Part shown: piece after piece, positions 10,469-22,980 of the stretch
Numbering within the stretch: the first letter of the stretch is position 1
How the letters are laid out: each line of letters opens with the position of its first letter
Source: Lomentospora prolificans
Lineage: Eukaryota; Ascomycota; Sordariomycetes; Microascales; Microascaceae
NCBI GenBank assembly: GCA_029532625.1
Contig: JARFXM010000005.1
Location: 2,046,001-2,110,000 of the forward strand
DNA: 64,000 nucleotides
Reading direction: 5' to 3'
Translations under genes and position numbers: made by a program
Notes under the pieces: model-generated
Databases searched by the model: none
Told to the model about the DNA's origin: nothing
The model's input: the letters and a program-made list of their open reading frames with translations, nothing else

Positions 10469-12359
10469 ATGGCTGATCTGACTTGTGCCATCACGGCCAA
10501 GAGCGAAACAAATGACAACGCTGGTGGGGATCACGGTCAATCTGTTATCCCAGAAGCAGGACACAATGCCGAGCGACGACTACGACACCGCTTGCGCTCC
10601 GTGTTTGCTCACTTGGCTGTATGGTTGGTGATGACGGGGTGAGTGATGCTGGGCTACACGCGAGCGCCGTTACATTGGCTTTTAAGCTAACGCACATAAT
10701 TCCGGGGGAATAGCTGGTGGATTGCTGGTCTCGTGCTTCATCGCCATGATCTGGGATGGCTGATACCCTTTCTTGTCTGGCTCGGTCTTTCTATCCGTCT
10801 TTTGACTCTCTACTTACCATTGGGCGCCTTTGTCGTCCATGTGTGGCGGAGCATCTCGGCAAGAATATCTCTGGTCACGAAGCATTTTTCACAGTCAAGC
10901 AAGTTAAAAAATTGTGTTAACCGTCTTGACCATTGTGACTATTTTAGCGGCTACCTTCAGCACCAAGGACACGGTCGGCAATACGCGCGCGGATAGAGCC
11001 ATCAGTCTCCTTGGACTTGCGGTGTTTCTCGGCGCATTCTGGGCTACATCTAAGAACCGAAGAATGATCAATTGGCAACCAGTGGTTGCAGGGGTGCTTG
11101 TTCAATTCCTTCTCGGCCTTTTCGTTCTTCGGACTCGGGCAGGTGTACGTTCTGCCCCTCTAATCACAGAATGGGCGGGAACTAATGTCTCCTAGTATGA
11201 CATATTCGACTTTGTCGGCTTCCTTGCGAAAAGCCTTCTTGGGTTTTCTGGGGATGCTACCGCATTTCTAACAAGCGCAGAAGCTTTGAAGTCGGGATGG
11301 TTCCTCATCATCGTCTTGCCGCCCATGATCTTCTTTGTCTCATTCGTCCATTTGCTCCACTATTGGGGTTGGATACAGTGGCTCGTGAGAAAGTTGGCGC
11401 ATTTCTTCCTCTATGCCATGGGTATCTCTGGTGCTGAAGCTGTCGCGGCGTCGGCATCGCCTTTCCTCGGTCAAGGCGAGTCGGCCGTCCTAATAAAGGA
11501 ATTCCTGCCGCTACTTACGCACGCCGAGATACATCAAGTTATGGCTTCTGGATTCGCCACCATTGCCGGCAGCGTCCTCTCAGCTTACATCGGTCTGGGC
11601 ATTAGCCCCCTAGTACTAGTATCCTCGTGTGTGATGAGTATCCCGGCAGCGATCACCATATCAAAGCTGCGATACCCAGAAACCGAGGATCCCCAAACGT
11701 CTGGAGGTGTCGTTCGGATTCCTGAAGAAGAGGAAGAGACTAGGCCACATAATTCATTGCACGCCGTGGCAAAGGGATCATGGATGGGCATTAAGATTGC
11801 GGGCATGGTGGCCGCCAGTGTCTTGTGCATCCTTGCGCTGCTTGCTTTGGTCAACGGCCTTCTCAAGTGGTGGGGAAGCTATTTGAATATTGATCAACTT
11901 AGCGTCCAGCTAATCGTCGGCTATCTCTTTTATCCCATTGCGTTTCTCCTCGGGGTGGAGAGGGATAGCACGGAAATCCTCAAAGTCGCCCAGCTCATTG
12001 GAATGAAGGTGGTGACCAATGAATTTGTCGCTGTAAGTCTTTTTACTTTCCGGGTCTAATCGGCTGATTTCGGCGGAATAAAAACTAAGAAAGTGATATA
12101 TTATCTTCAGTATAGCGAACTTACGCAAAATGCGGCATACGAATCGCTCTCGTCCAGATCCCGCCTCATCGCCATGTACGCACTCTGCGGCTTTGGGAAC
12201 ATTAGCGCCGTAGGAGTCCAGATCGGCGCCTTATCTCAGCTCGCGCCCGGCAGAGCTGCGGCGGTGACACAGGTGGCGGTGTCGGCGTTGGTTTCGGGCA
12301 TCTTTGCGACCTTGACGTCTGCATCCATCGCCGGCATGTTGATGGATAGTAGTGCGTGA
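10469..12359 (+). CDS. Concentrative nucleoside transporter (CNT/SLC28 family) with a one-base frameshift
   Basis: Exons are 10469-10638, 10714-11144, 11196-12032 and 12111-12359; about 561 residues if the frame is restored. The product is a multi-pass membrane protein. Family blocks include DTVGNTRADRAISLLGL, LFVLRTRAGYDIFDF split by an intron, ISGAEAVAASASPFLGQGES, VMASGFATIAGSVLSAYI and ALCGFGNISAVGVQIGAL. These include the conserved substrate and ion-site segments of CNT proteins, which take nucleosides up with Na+ or H+. Exon 2 changes frame in the middle: the run of six A at 10906-10911 should be five for the frame to continue into the third membrane helix. No intron explains this, since frame 3 has a stop at 10905-10907 and no usable donor/acceptor pair fits the phase. 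It is therefore either a recent mutation or an assembly error. Confidence 0.85.
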
Positions 12360-13269
12360 GCCGAGTAAGCGCGTAGCTAGCTCGGACGTCGGATGAGGAC
12401 TGGGTTCGGCGTGGGACCGCCATCACATTATCCAGTCACAGGCAAGGCACAGACGCACAGCAAGACCTCGCATGGTGTGAGAGTAGGCGCCTACATAGAC
12501 CACTTTTTCTACCACTGGATTGTCCCACCCGCTATCGTGCCGGCCGCTGTGACTTTACATGTCGGTCTTTCTGATGCTGTTGGTCCTCCAAGCCCGGAAA
12601 TATTGACCTGTCGGTTGGGATAGGGCCTGGCCGAAACGTCACACTCCCTAGGCGCCGATTTCAAGGCAGGCTGCTCATGTAGTGGGCAGAACGAATAGCT
12701 TCCATGGAGGAGAGGAACATGAGGCGCGTAGAAACAAAGTAACATCAATACAATCAGTGATGTTCATGGACTAATGCGTCTCTCAACTTCTAGATTGTAT
12801 GCTAAATCCTGTGACGACCAAGGAAAGAGAGTTTACTTTGAATGGCCATCTCCAGTGCCACGATATATTCATTCCTGCTGAGCAGGCCTTTGAAAAAAGC
12901 ACCACGGGAAATAGACGTGGGTTTGCTGTTTTTTTAACATAACTTCTCCTGAGAAACGTAGGTACTCATGGTAGCCTACGGCTTAGTTCCCCCAGCTTGC
13001 ATGACGCCTACCTTGGCGGCTACGACCCTCCCCTAAATGTACTAGAGAACGAAAGGACTTGCACCCACACCACCCACGAGGATAATAGCCTGTGCCTTCG
13101 TTAGTTGTGCATTTTAGAAAAGCACTGGATAACAGAACATACAGCAACAGACTTTGCGTTCTTCTTGGAGTTCTCTATCTGCTCATCAATGAGTTTTTCA
13201 ATTTCGTATAAGACTTCAGTAAATGCTGAGTACTTGGAATTGCCCGAATTGTGCTACAGACAGGACCTA
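12360..13269. other. Intergenic, no feature recognised
   Basis: About 0.9 kb between convergent genes. Short open frames on both strands have no recognisable family and no splice pattern. I see no repeat or RNA gene. Confidence 0.45.
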
Positions 13270-14962
13270 TTATGTTTCGAGCGAATCCTGGTTGCTCGCC
13301 GCCTCCTCGGGGTAGACATCGTACTTGTATCGTGATCCCGGGTGGTCGGGTCTCAAGCCAGCCTGCCCCTTGCCATACACCCGCTCACGAGCAGTCAGCT
13401 CTTCATCTTCCACGGGTTGCTCCGGATACAAACCCCTCCTCCGAAGTTCCGGAATCAATAAGTCGACCACATCCTCGAAAGTCCCCGGAGTAGTCACGTA
13501 TCCAACGTTGAATCCGTCCAAATCTCCCTCGTTGATCCATTTTTCCATCTCGTCTGCGACAGTCTCGGGACTCCCTACCGCCACGGGGCCCAGGCCACCA
13601 ATGGCGGCTCTTTCGGCAATGACACGAGGAGTCCATTTTGGCACGTACTCGCTCGTAGTGGTGAACGCGTCCAGAATGCTGCGGACCTTGTTCGCCTCGA
13701 GCGAATCGGCGGCGGTGACTTCCTGGTCAAGGGGGATTTTGGACAGGTCGATTCCGGTCCAGCCACTGACGAGCACGAGACCGCCAATAACTGAGGCGTA
13801 CTTCTTCAGCTCTTCATACTTTGCCCAGGCCTCTTCGTCCGTCCTTCCCAAGATTGGAGTAAACGTGGCAAAGAACTTGATAGATTGCGGGTCGCGTCCA
13901 AACTCCGCTGCCTTTTCGCGAATGGCTTGGACCTTGGGTTTCAGAAGCTTCGGAGAGTGAGACGATACAAAGACCCCCTCGGCGTGACTGGCAGCGAAAG
14001 ACGAGCCCGCGGATGAGGTCCCGGCCTGGAAGAGAAACGGTGTCCGCTGAGGGGACGGGTCTGTGATGTGGCGGGTATCGAGGTCAAAATACTTCCCATG
14101 GTGATGAATGGTGCGAATCTTGTCGGGATCAGCGTAGCTGTCGTTCTCTGGGTCGGGGTAGATAGCATCATCCGCCCAAGAGCCTTCCCATAACCTGTGC
14201 TCGGTAATTAGCTTGCGTAGGGACGTAATAGCATTTGGGAGGTGAGCTTGGCGTACTTATACAAGACTTCAAGGTACTCATTCGCTTGTTCATATCGCTC
14301 ATCATGCGGGATTGGGTTGTCAAGACCGATAGCCTTAAATGCGGCCTTTTTCCATGACGTTACAATATTCCAACCGATTCGGCCCCCAGTTAGGTGGTCC
14401 AACGTCGACAGCCGCTTTGCCAACAGGAATGGGGGCTCGAACGAAGTCGACGCGGTAATCGCAAAAGACAAGGTCTTAGTCACCGCGGCCATGGCGCTGA
14501 TAGGCTATTCACTATTTAGCATGCATTCGTGCGAGGCAAGTCTATGGTAGAGGTTTCCATACAATTGTAGGATCAGTTACCGGCCATTGAGCCGCCCTCC
14601 GGATGCAGTTATCTAGACTGCCTTCGTAGGTGTCGTAGCCGCCATAAGTATCTGCAAGGAACAGTGCATTGACACCGCCGCGCTCAAGGAGTTTGGCAAG
14701 GTCAATCCAGTACTGAAGTTTTCTTTTCGTTGCCGATTTGTCGCTGGGGTTCTGATATTATGACCGAAGATGAAAGGGTCGGGGTCAGCCACAGTCTCTA
14801 CTCAAAACATAGCACTAACCACAGTTCACTCACCTTCCATTGTCCAGGAGAAAGGTGTCCAATTGTGGACATATCAAAGGCGTTTATGAGGATCTGCTTT
14901 TTCGCTGTCTGTGCGCCACTGCTGGCAGCATCAGAAGAGCCATTGACGACCAGAGCTGCCAT
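13270..14962 (-). CDS. LLM-class flavin-dependent monooxygenase (NtaA/SnaA/DszA type), four exons
   Basis: Exons 14834-14962, 14563-14751, 14257-14504 and 13270-14194 give 496 residues with every junction in phase. Family blocks appear in order: NAFDMSTIGHLSPGQWK, NALFLADTYGGYDTY, ISAMAAVTKTLSFAITAS, GGRIGWNIVTSW, LWEGSWADDA and FLFQAGTSSAGSSFAA. This is the luciferase-like, FMN-dependent two-component group of nitrilotriacetate, dibenzothiophene-sulfone and pristinamycin monooxygenases. These use reduced FMN from a separate reductase, which is not obvious nearby. In ascomycetes the family is common and mostly uncharacterised, so the substrate is unknown. The C-terminal extension beyond LIPELRRRG has a tail ending in NQDSLET. 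No peroxisomal or secretion signal was seen. Confidence 0.92.
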
Positions 14963-15683
14963 GGTTATTGATTCCTTCTCAGTGCTGTTTAGTAGAGAAT
15001 CTGACACAGGCTACCAAACTGCAAATCTTAGTATGTGCTGTTGTCGAGAGCTGGTTCTGGCGTTTGTGAAGATTGGCGCAGGTCAATTCTTGGGAAATTC
15101 GATCGCTGGAGCATGGAATACTTGCTTGGCTCAGATTAGACTACAATCTGAGCCAATCCATGTTTCTAATACCAGAAACTCCTCTATCCTCCGAGAATCG
15201 CAATGCAAAAACGGGGATGGACCATCACTCCCCACCAACGTACATGTGTCATTGAAAAGCGGTTTGGCGTGATCAAGGACAAGGATGGTGAAATGGTAAT
15301 ATTAACTCCCCGCATTTTAGGAGCATGCGAGCTACCGCGGCGAGCGTAGTATAAAGCAGTTAAACCTCGGGTTCGGCATCTACTGGGTATTCCTAATATC
15401 GCGTCTTCGTCGATTTAGCCGCGCGTTGATTGCACCGACCCACCTGAACAACATTTCAACGAAAGCGTCAAGAACCCCCACGAAGTCGTGAAGTGGCGCA
15501 ATTGCAAGGGTGCCACGATGCAATCCAAGCTACCCCACGCCTGGCCAGCATCATTCTGCGAAGCCGTTGCGGCCACGTTCTCGGGTCAACAGACGATGAT
15601 GTAATATGTTATTAATTGGAGAGACAGTGTGCTTCAGAGCTAGACCCCTAGAGTACCTGCGCACTGTCCACAGCCCGAGAGTA
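14963..15683. other. Intergenic, no feature recognised
   Basis: Upstream region of the flavin monooxygenase. No convincing gene, repeat or RNA was recognised. Confidence 0.4.
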
Positions 15684-16206
15684 TTACTCAAGGTTCAGTA
15701 GCGTAGAAAGGAGGTAATCGTAGCAGGATGACGGCGTTCTTGCATCGGGAAGCCAACCATCCAGACAACGACCATCGTATCGTCGATAGCGTTCCAACAG
15801 TTGAGCAACTATGTTATTGCCGAGACGTTCTGCTAGTTCCTGTGGCGTGCAACGAAAATGGCTACCGAAAGCTGGCCGGGCACCATAGATGAGAACTGAG
15901 AAGACATCCTGCACGATGTGGAAGTGTTGTAAGATTCTCGAAAACAAGTTTTAACCTCCACTTCGAGTGAATGCAAACGCCATCTCGTTTATTGAAGACC
16001 TAATCAAAAGCCTGAGTAGAATCTCAATATTTAGAAAATTCTGGGAAGAGAAATCGATTAAGTTGATTCATCTTCTTCATCCGAGACCACCGCTTTCGGT
16101 TGAGTTGAAGAATCATGGCTAGACTCTGGTCTATGGCAATACGCAGCCTGCCCAGTTTTGTTTCTAGCGACTCATTCGCACTACTCACTTCGTTAACTGG
16201 GGCCAT
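15684..16206 (-). pseudogene. Possible relic of an ankyrin-type protein
   Basis: Two short minus-strand frames lie close together. The downstream one (15684-15947) contains VLIYGARPAFGSHFRCTPQELAERLGNNIVAQLLERY, broken here for description at VLIYGARPAF and CTPQELAERLG. It resembles one degenerate ankyrin repeat (the usual form is GADPxxxDxxGxTPLxLAxxxGHxxVAxLLL). The upstream one (16024-16206) starts with MAPVNEV and has a charged helix. They are in different frames with a stop between them, and no clean intron joins them. The surroundings are AT-rich. Best read as remains of a decayed gene; a real small gene is possible. Confidence 0.3.
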
Positions 16207-17115
16207 AAAATTTTCTGGCTCACTCCACTCCCGGCGCGCGGACTTATAGCGCTACCCTCTCCAGCAACCCCGTAGCAGTCGCATGTTTGGTCATTGCCGT
16301 TGTTTGGAGCTCAATGGAATGGTTCGCACTGACTGTACCGAGATACACCAGCTTCTCTAAACTCTGCGAATCCCCACAATTGTAGTTCCGTTTGAATTCA
16401 TGTCCGTAGCCCGCCATTGGAGTTCCGACAAGATGAATTCAAGTTCCCAAGCTGATTTTGATCAGTCGTTTAGGTCGTTTTGCACATATACAGCATTAGG
16501 TATGAAGATAGCGAAATAAGCGCGCTGGGGCCCACGCCTGAACTTGGTAAGATAAACGGGACGAGAAAGACTATTATTGGAAGACATGGTAAAGGATTTT
16601 GGGAAGAATAGCGGATGCTCTAAACTGGGTTGTGGAAGGCTTAAAATCAGGTATTCGATGTCCATCATCAACTTACATGAGGGAAGTATGTAGTTATATA
16701 GTTCATTACTAAATGCTACAATTCAAGCGAGGCCAACGACCTAGTCGTAGCCTCCACTAGGCTTCAACTGTGGTCTAAACTAGGCAGTTCGTTGTAGTCT
16801 ACTATGGACGCCGCAGAAATATAGACCTTGTATAGGGCCATGGTTGATCGACCCTGTTTGGAGGTAGGATTAGCACATCGTACATTTGGCCTAGTAGCCA
16901 CCATCATTGATTTAATACATACCAATGGAAGGGTCAGATGGAGCTTGGCGAAGTTGCCGCAAAGAGGCTATAATCCTCCCAAGTTGATTGCAGATTGACA
17001 TCTTATCAGCTTATATAAGAGACGACCATATATCTAGGAGTGTCTAGCGACAAATAAGGCTCATGTATATGAAATTCTCCCCCCAATCCACTCTCCATCC
17101 GAAAAGCTCAGGCAC
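16207..17115. other. AT-rich gene-poor stretch
   Basis: No gene recognised. Frames are short and dense with stops on both strands. The base composition resembles the transposon-relic regions of the window. Confidence 0.4.
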
Positions 17116-17475
17116 TATGGCGTCGGACCTCCGCACTGCGGCGGCGCAATCTGCTGACTAAGCCTAGTCTTCGCACGGCTCCTAATACATCCGTGCCAGG
17201 GCGCGAATCTATCTCGTCCAAAACTAGAACCTGCCTGCCTCTAAGCACGGCTCGAGCAAGGTTAGTAATGCTTGGACAATATTGTCGTCTATCTCATGGC
17301 TGTACGGTTCCATATTCTCGCGGACAGTACCAACGAAGACGGGTTCCTCCGCAAGGCCGGTCAAGCGAGAGCGGACTGTGTCGCATGGGACGGAGGCGAT
17401 GTCGACGACATCAGTTGTGATGGACCCGGCGGACAGGTCAAAAAGACGCAAAAGCGTTGATAAAAGAGAAATTAA
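17116..17475 (-). pseudogene. Fragment of an ABC multidrug transporter second nucleotide-binding domain
   Basis: On the minus strand one frame reads STLLRLFDLSAGSIT, then DIASVP, then SRLTGLAEEPVF and GTVRENMEPY. This is the region after Walker A and around the Q-loop of an ABCC-type NBD2. It ends at a stop after LEAGRF. A second frame then gives LARAVLRGRQVLVLDEIDSR, the Walker B region. The signature LSxGQ segment between them is missing, and no Walker A glycine loop lies upstream. So the piece is truncated at the 5' side and internally deleted. No membrane domain is left nearby. It is a relic and not expected to work. Confidence 0.75.
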
Positions 17476-18116
17476 AGTTGAAAGGAGAGAAAGAACCCCC
17501 TTCCCTCATCCCCTTCCTTAAAGTGCCCTCTGCTGATCTAATGATAGGTAACTGGTTATATAGTAGGAATTTTTAATGTGTTGTCTTCAGTTATGAAATC
17601 GAAGTTGTTATTAACACCCGCGCCAGGACGCGGCAGATTACAGTTTTAGCGCTAACACAATGAGAGCCTCGATCTTCGAGCCGAAGATATTGTATATAAA
17701 CTATTGAACACTCGCCTTAATAACCACACCGTTATCCCCGTAATTCACAAGCTGGATTTTGCTATGGACTGACAAAGACGACGTTATGGACTATGGCCGG
17801 GTTATAGAATTTGGCTCGCCACATGCTCTCCTATCGCGAGCTTCTAAGTTCCGCGAACTTCATGAGTCTCAGAAGATAGAACGGGAGTGAAGCGGCTAGC
17901 GGACCCATAGAATATCACGTCTCTACTTTGGGGGAAATTAATGATTGGGTCCGATTGCCAGGTTTACTGCAAACTATGCCGAGTTGCAATGAACGAAACC
18001 ACTATAAACTAATTAAGGGATTCCTTGAATAGATTTCCCCAAGAGGCACCCATTTCTCAATACATTTCATAATTTTATCGTGTCACAGGATTTTCTGAGC
18101 TTGGTTATCACCAACA
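17476..18116. other. AT-rich spacer
   Basis: No gene recognised between the ABC relic and the end of the next gene. Composition is AT-rich with many stops. Confidence 0.4.
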
Positions 18117-20956
18117 TTAATTGAAAACCAGTTCGGGCCCAGGCGAGTCGTCCATCGTCGCGCTCATCTGAGCTACAGGTGCCAGCGGGCGATGCTCTGG
18201 TACGCTCCTTAGAACCGATCCCAGCCCGCCAGGAGATTGCTCCATGGCACCTACGCTAGTCAGTCTCCGTGATGAGGATGGGTGAGCTTGTCCAGATCGA
18301 TTGGCCCGCAGGCCGTCTGCTCGCGTGTTCATGAATTGGTGGCTTGCACCGTTTGGCGATGACTGTGTCCGTCGGCCACCGTTCCTTTCCGGGCGTTGAG
18401 CCGTATTCTGGTCGCATTCGTCCAAATCTATGATCTCGATGGGCGAATCAACGTCTCCCCGACCGGAGGTCCGGATACCAATGTTACTCTGGGAGGAACG
18501 AGTGGCGTTGTGGGCCAGGGGCAACTCACACTCCGAAGCAGATTCTTGTTTGACGACTACATGGGGCGGAGATTGGGTGCCAACAGTTAGATTAGGTTCG
18601 ACCCTCGAACCAGCGTTTTGAGTAGGGCCACGCGTGTTCCCTGCAGTCCTTCGACTAGTACTTGGTGTACGTATTACCGGCGTAAGGTTTGGTGTCGGGT
18701 GAGCAGGAGGTTCCGTTCTCCCTTCAATCCCAGTCCGTTCGTGAGAAGTGCTCCCGTGCATGTCTACGTTTAATTGTGGTCTCTCACGATCCTCTGGTCC
18801 CGATACTGTCTGACGATGCTCTCGATGGGGGCGTGCGCCCCGAAACCCGCCGTCACCTTGGCGGCACTCTGGTTGCTTTCCAGTGGCCCGGGTTCGAGCT
18901 GTTGCCGACTCCGTTTGAACTTGGACGCGCACCGTGCTGCGTGCTTCTGCATCTCTGGGGCCGTCATTCCCGGTTGTATTCTGGCAAGAGTTTCCCGATT
19001 CCCTGACATCTTCGCTAAAGTCTTCGGTCCGGTTGCCCCGGGACCCGGGCATTGCATTAGAAGGCTCTGATAAGCTCTGGCTGGTACTCATCGGCTCAGA
19101 GCCCTGTGTGGCATTGACTGATGTGGCAGCAGGTGTGTCTGCTGGGCGTAGCTCGAGATGGGTGAATAGTGAGGCTGGGTGGGGCTCCGCCGTAGAAGCC
19201 ATATTAGCCCCACTCCGCTGTCTGAACCTTTCGCAGTCGCGTTGGGTTATGTATTTCATAAGATGCTTATAATTACCAATGAGGTCCCTCAACCCAGCGG
19301 GGTTAGATGTGTCCAACTTCTCTAGATGCTTGACATGTAACCAGCTTACAGATGTCTTCTTGAGATAGTTGAGCCCATCAAAATACATAACGGGGACCTC
19401 GCGGTCATGGGAGAGTGGAGCCCCGTTCTCGTAACCCTCTGACCATCCCAATATCTTCCCTGTGTACGGACAGGTTTTGTAACACTTGGGAGCCTTTTCG
19501 AGCAGGGATGTCTCGGCCAGCGTTCCCTGTAGGCCCAGGTCTGCACAACTAAGGTCGCCAAAGCAATCGCGAGGAAGGATGATTAATGCGAGGTAGTGGT
19601 TTTGTTTAGGCATAATGGCGTAGTAAATATCTCCTGCCGTAGGGTTGGTAATCCACTCTTGTCTCGGCCTCCCGTCTCTGTCCCTAGACGAGCTGCTTTC
19701 TGCCCTTATGGATGCGACTCGTCCTCGTTGCCTTCGCCATGCGGCTGAGCTACCGTGTATTTCATAATTCTCGTGCACCAAGGCTTTCAGAAAAGCCTGA
19801 TTGTTTAGGTTTTGTCTTTGGGGGTCACAGCCGAGCACCTTTGTCCCAAGTCGTTTGATGGCTACCTTATGCGCTTTGGACAACTTGCCGTGTGCGTCAC
19901 CCGCAAGGTGCCTCCCAGCTCCGTCGAGGGGTCGAGTGCCGAAATGGAGGCCATGATCCTCGCAGCGGAGGATGTAATAATTCCTACTCCCCGGCGGAAA
20001 CTCTTCAATATGATGTTTGTATGGCGCCTCATCATTGAAAAGTTCCTCAAAGGTAATTGTGGGACCGGTCCAATCCCCAATCGGATCACCTTGTTGTACA
20101 GGCCCTATGTTCGTCGACACCCTCTCTGAATTGTTCACCCGCAGTCGCTTGCGCTTAGATGTGCTGGTGGATGGTTCCTTGCTTGGTGGTCCTCGCTTCT
20201 TCTGCGTCTAAAATCGTAGAGAAAAGAGGATGTTAGTGTATATGGCAACCTGAGAAATATCTGTTCTGGATTCGACACCAGATGAAGATTGCTTACCTTG
20301 GTCGTGCCTCCTGCTAATCGTGACTCGGTATCGAGGCCGTCTTGTCCTCCTGTCACCTGACGTTCCTCTTCCACCTGGGCAGACTGTCTTCCAAGCCCCT
20401 CAGGCGGCTCCGCGATTATCTCTTCCAAACTGTTTGTTTGTGCGTTTGAGCCCGAAGGACAGTCACCTTGATCAAGGATGTCGGATTGTGAATTGGAGGC
20501 TTCATATGGACTGTCAGGACACCCTTGGGATGAGAATGAGGATTGTGAGTGCTGGCTAGAACTGGCCGATATCGTCCTCATCCGGCTAGCTTGCGGTTTC
20601 CGTTTGTCGAGAGCCTTGTATCTCTTGACATACTTTTGGACTCTTCGGGCCTGTAATTCCTCAAAAGCTTGCATCTTGCATGGGCAGTCGGGGTTCACAA
20701 GCGCCTCGAGCTGTTTCCCAAGCTGTATACATGATGATAGCTTCGCCACGGCACTTTCCGAGTGGCCCGGGTCTAAGAGCGGTCGCAAATCCGCAAGCTC
20801 TTTGTTGAGGAGCGCTTGGAGCCGATTCTTTTCATCGTTATATAGCTCTAAAGGGGTCTTCTTTATTACTTTCTCAAACACCTTTTTGAATTGCGAATAT
20901 CTCTCAAGCTCGTGGCAGATATTCTCAATCTCTTGTTGAGTGATGAGAGGGGCCAT
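18117..20956 (-). CDS. Large fungal protein of unknown function with a Cys/His block and a disordered C-terminus
   Basis: Exons 20297-20956 and 18117-20207 join in phase (GT-AG intron of 89 bp) to 916 residues, ATG at 20954-20956. The longer in-frame extension upstream has no better ATG and was not used. Residues 1-60 are a charged helix; around 130-220 the chain is Ser/Gln-rich. A basic stretch at the exon 2 start (KKRGPPSKE then SKRKRLRV) looks like a bipartite nuclear signal. A compact block at about 294-345 has Cys and His spacing (LRCEDHGLHF, GAGRHLAGDAHG, KAHKVAIKRLG, VLGCD) that could bind metal. A second ordered block (GDIYYAIMPKQNHYLALIILP, broken at IMPKQ) follows. The last 350 residues are low-complexity. 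I recall similar unnamed proteins in ascomycetes but know no function. Confidence 0.8.
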
Positions 20957-22980
20957 AGTTGGTAGTCTTGTGTGGGTAGCCAGCGATTGGTTAGTATTGA
21001 CCGCCACTGTCCTAGGGCTCGATACAGGGCTCGTGCTACAGATCGTTTCAAATAGCAGGCTGGCTGTACAGAGAAAAGGGGTGAAATAGGATGGATGGCT
21101 GGCGTGGAGTCTTGAGATTGTGGTCAGCACAAGGTCGCTGAGGTCGAGCCATGTCTGGCAAACGAATGAATTTGGTCATAAAAAGCAGGAGAAACTTCTT
21201 CCTTTTATACCCGTACGACCTGAGAAAGTTTCCAAGGTAGCCTCGTCAAAAGCGAAAAAGTCGTGCGGAAAGGCACTCATAATCCCTAGCTTAGTACCCT
21301 CCCATATCAACCACAGCCTGGCTGTCATACAGGCGGTAGGCTCCCTCATATGCAATGCTTTAGACCTCCCTCAGAGTCTACCCTCCTCGATCCTCTTTAA
21401 AATTTTTTTTTTTTTCACCCTTCCCAGCGAACCAGGGGTTATCTCAGGTTTGTTAGGCAAGTGGCTGTGAGTTGCCCCTTAAAGTCTCGCGAGGCTGTAG
21501 CTACTGACTAAAACGACAATAGTGTGGTTACACAATATGCAGTTGGTAATCTGCCCTTAATGCGGTGGCGGTGTTTTACGCTTCTTTTGAGAAGCGAAAT
21601 CCAGATTTTGTGCTGCCTCTGGGCGACCAACCAACTCAGGGATGAGCCCGCAAATGGCCCACGAACCGGGGATACCGTATCATTCCCTGTTTTTGGCTGG
21701 CGGTTTATTAAATAAACCGCGTCGCAGGGTTTCACTTCGGTCAGTCGAGGCGATAGTCGTGGAGTTGCTCGTTTATGACCAATCCTTAGCGAGGAAACCT
21801 GTCATTTTGAGACAGCTGGCGGCTGATATATTACGAGCTGGTCACTCTTGCTTCGCGTATAAGTGTACGAAAGTTCATCCGTGAAAATGGATGTTACTTT
21901 TTTCTGGTATTATAATACCATGTACCGTCCCCATGAACTTATGAACACCACCGCCATGGTGTCCAAGGGCAATTCGAAGCGCTATGATACCATGAACATA
22001 CTTCTTCAGGCAGCCGCCAGTGCGACGTAGCCACGCATTTTGATTTTGTGCAAGAAGTAATTTAGGACAGATGATGCTGGTCTTGTAGTCTAGCCTTGTA
22101 TGTGCGCGTATCTAGACCCGGATTCGCCTTTCAACAATCAAGAGCTGAATATTTTTTTTCACAATGCACACTAATACGATTACGAAAACGGAACTCCTCG
22201 CACCCCAGGAGATAGACCAACCCCTGCTTTTCCCTTGGTCTACAATAGGGAGCATTATGTGGCATGGCCTGTCTTGAGAAGTAATGCTTCGAGCGGTCTG
22301 ACTCGGTTATCCCTGCAAAGAAGCTAAAGAAAGAGAAAGCTGATGGCTCGGGGTTAGGGTGTGGATGCTGCGCCGCCTTCAGAACCAACAGGCTCTAAGC
22401 TCCGCCTGGCCCACTCTAAGGGCAAATCGAGTCTTAAAGAGCAATACACATTGATGCATTACATGGCCAGAGTGGCTATTAATAGATTTACCTCTACTGC
22501 AAGATGCATATAGGAGACGCTCTTCCATTCCACCAGTGATAGACCGTACTTTAGCCGCCGCTAGCCACATCAAATATGTTCTGAAACCCGTCTCTGCTCC
22601 TATGTCGAGCGGTGCCGCCCAAAATGTGGCCTGGGGGAAGCTGTCCATCCTACAACAACGGGAAAAAAAAAAGAAAACTCGGAAACTTGAACCGATTTAC
22701 AAGAGAAATACTGACTCAGGCGCGCGCTATTGTGCGACTGCATGCGAGTCAAGTGTGTATGTGCAAGAGCGTCCTTTCGTACCATATATCAGTGCTTGCG
22801 ACTCGTGGATTCAAACCAACCAATCACTTCGAACCCAGAGCGACGACAGGAAAGTGTATTTTATGCAACACATGCCTTGAGGTAAATAGTCCATTTATAT
22901 ACTTTCACCCCAGCTCACAAAACATGGGCCCTTGGACTGATTAAGGAAGGCCAAGTGCGAAACAAATGCAAACAGGCTAT
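20957..22980. other. Gene-free stretch leading into transposon relics
   Basis: No gene is recognised in about 2 kb. There is a run of about fourteen T near 21402-21415 and otherwise stop-rich sequence on both strands. The proximal part should hold the promoter of the preceding minus-strand gene. Confidence 0.4.

Noticed and set aside
10894..10948. An intron rescuing the nucleoside transporter frame (GTCAAG or GTTAAA donor, TTTTAG acceptor)
   Set aside because: The phases do not match (phase 2 leaving, phase 1 needed), and it would remove the conserved third membrane helix.
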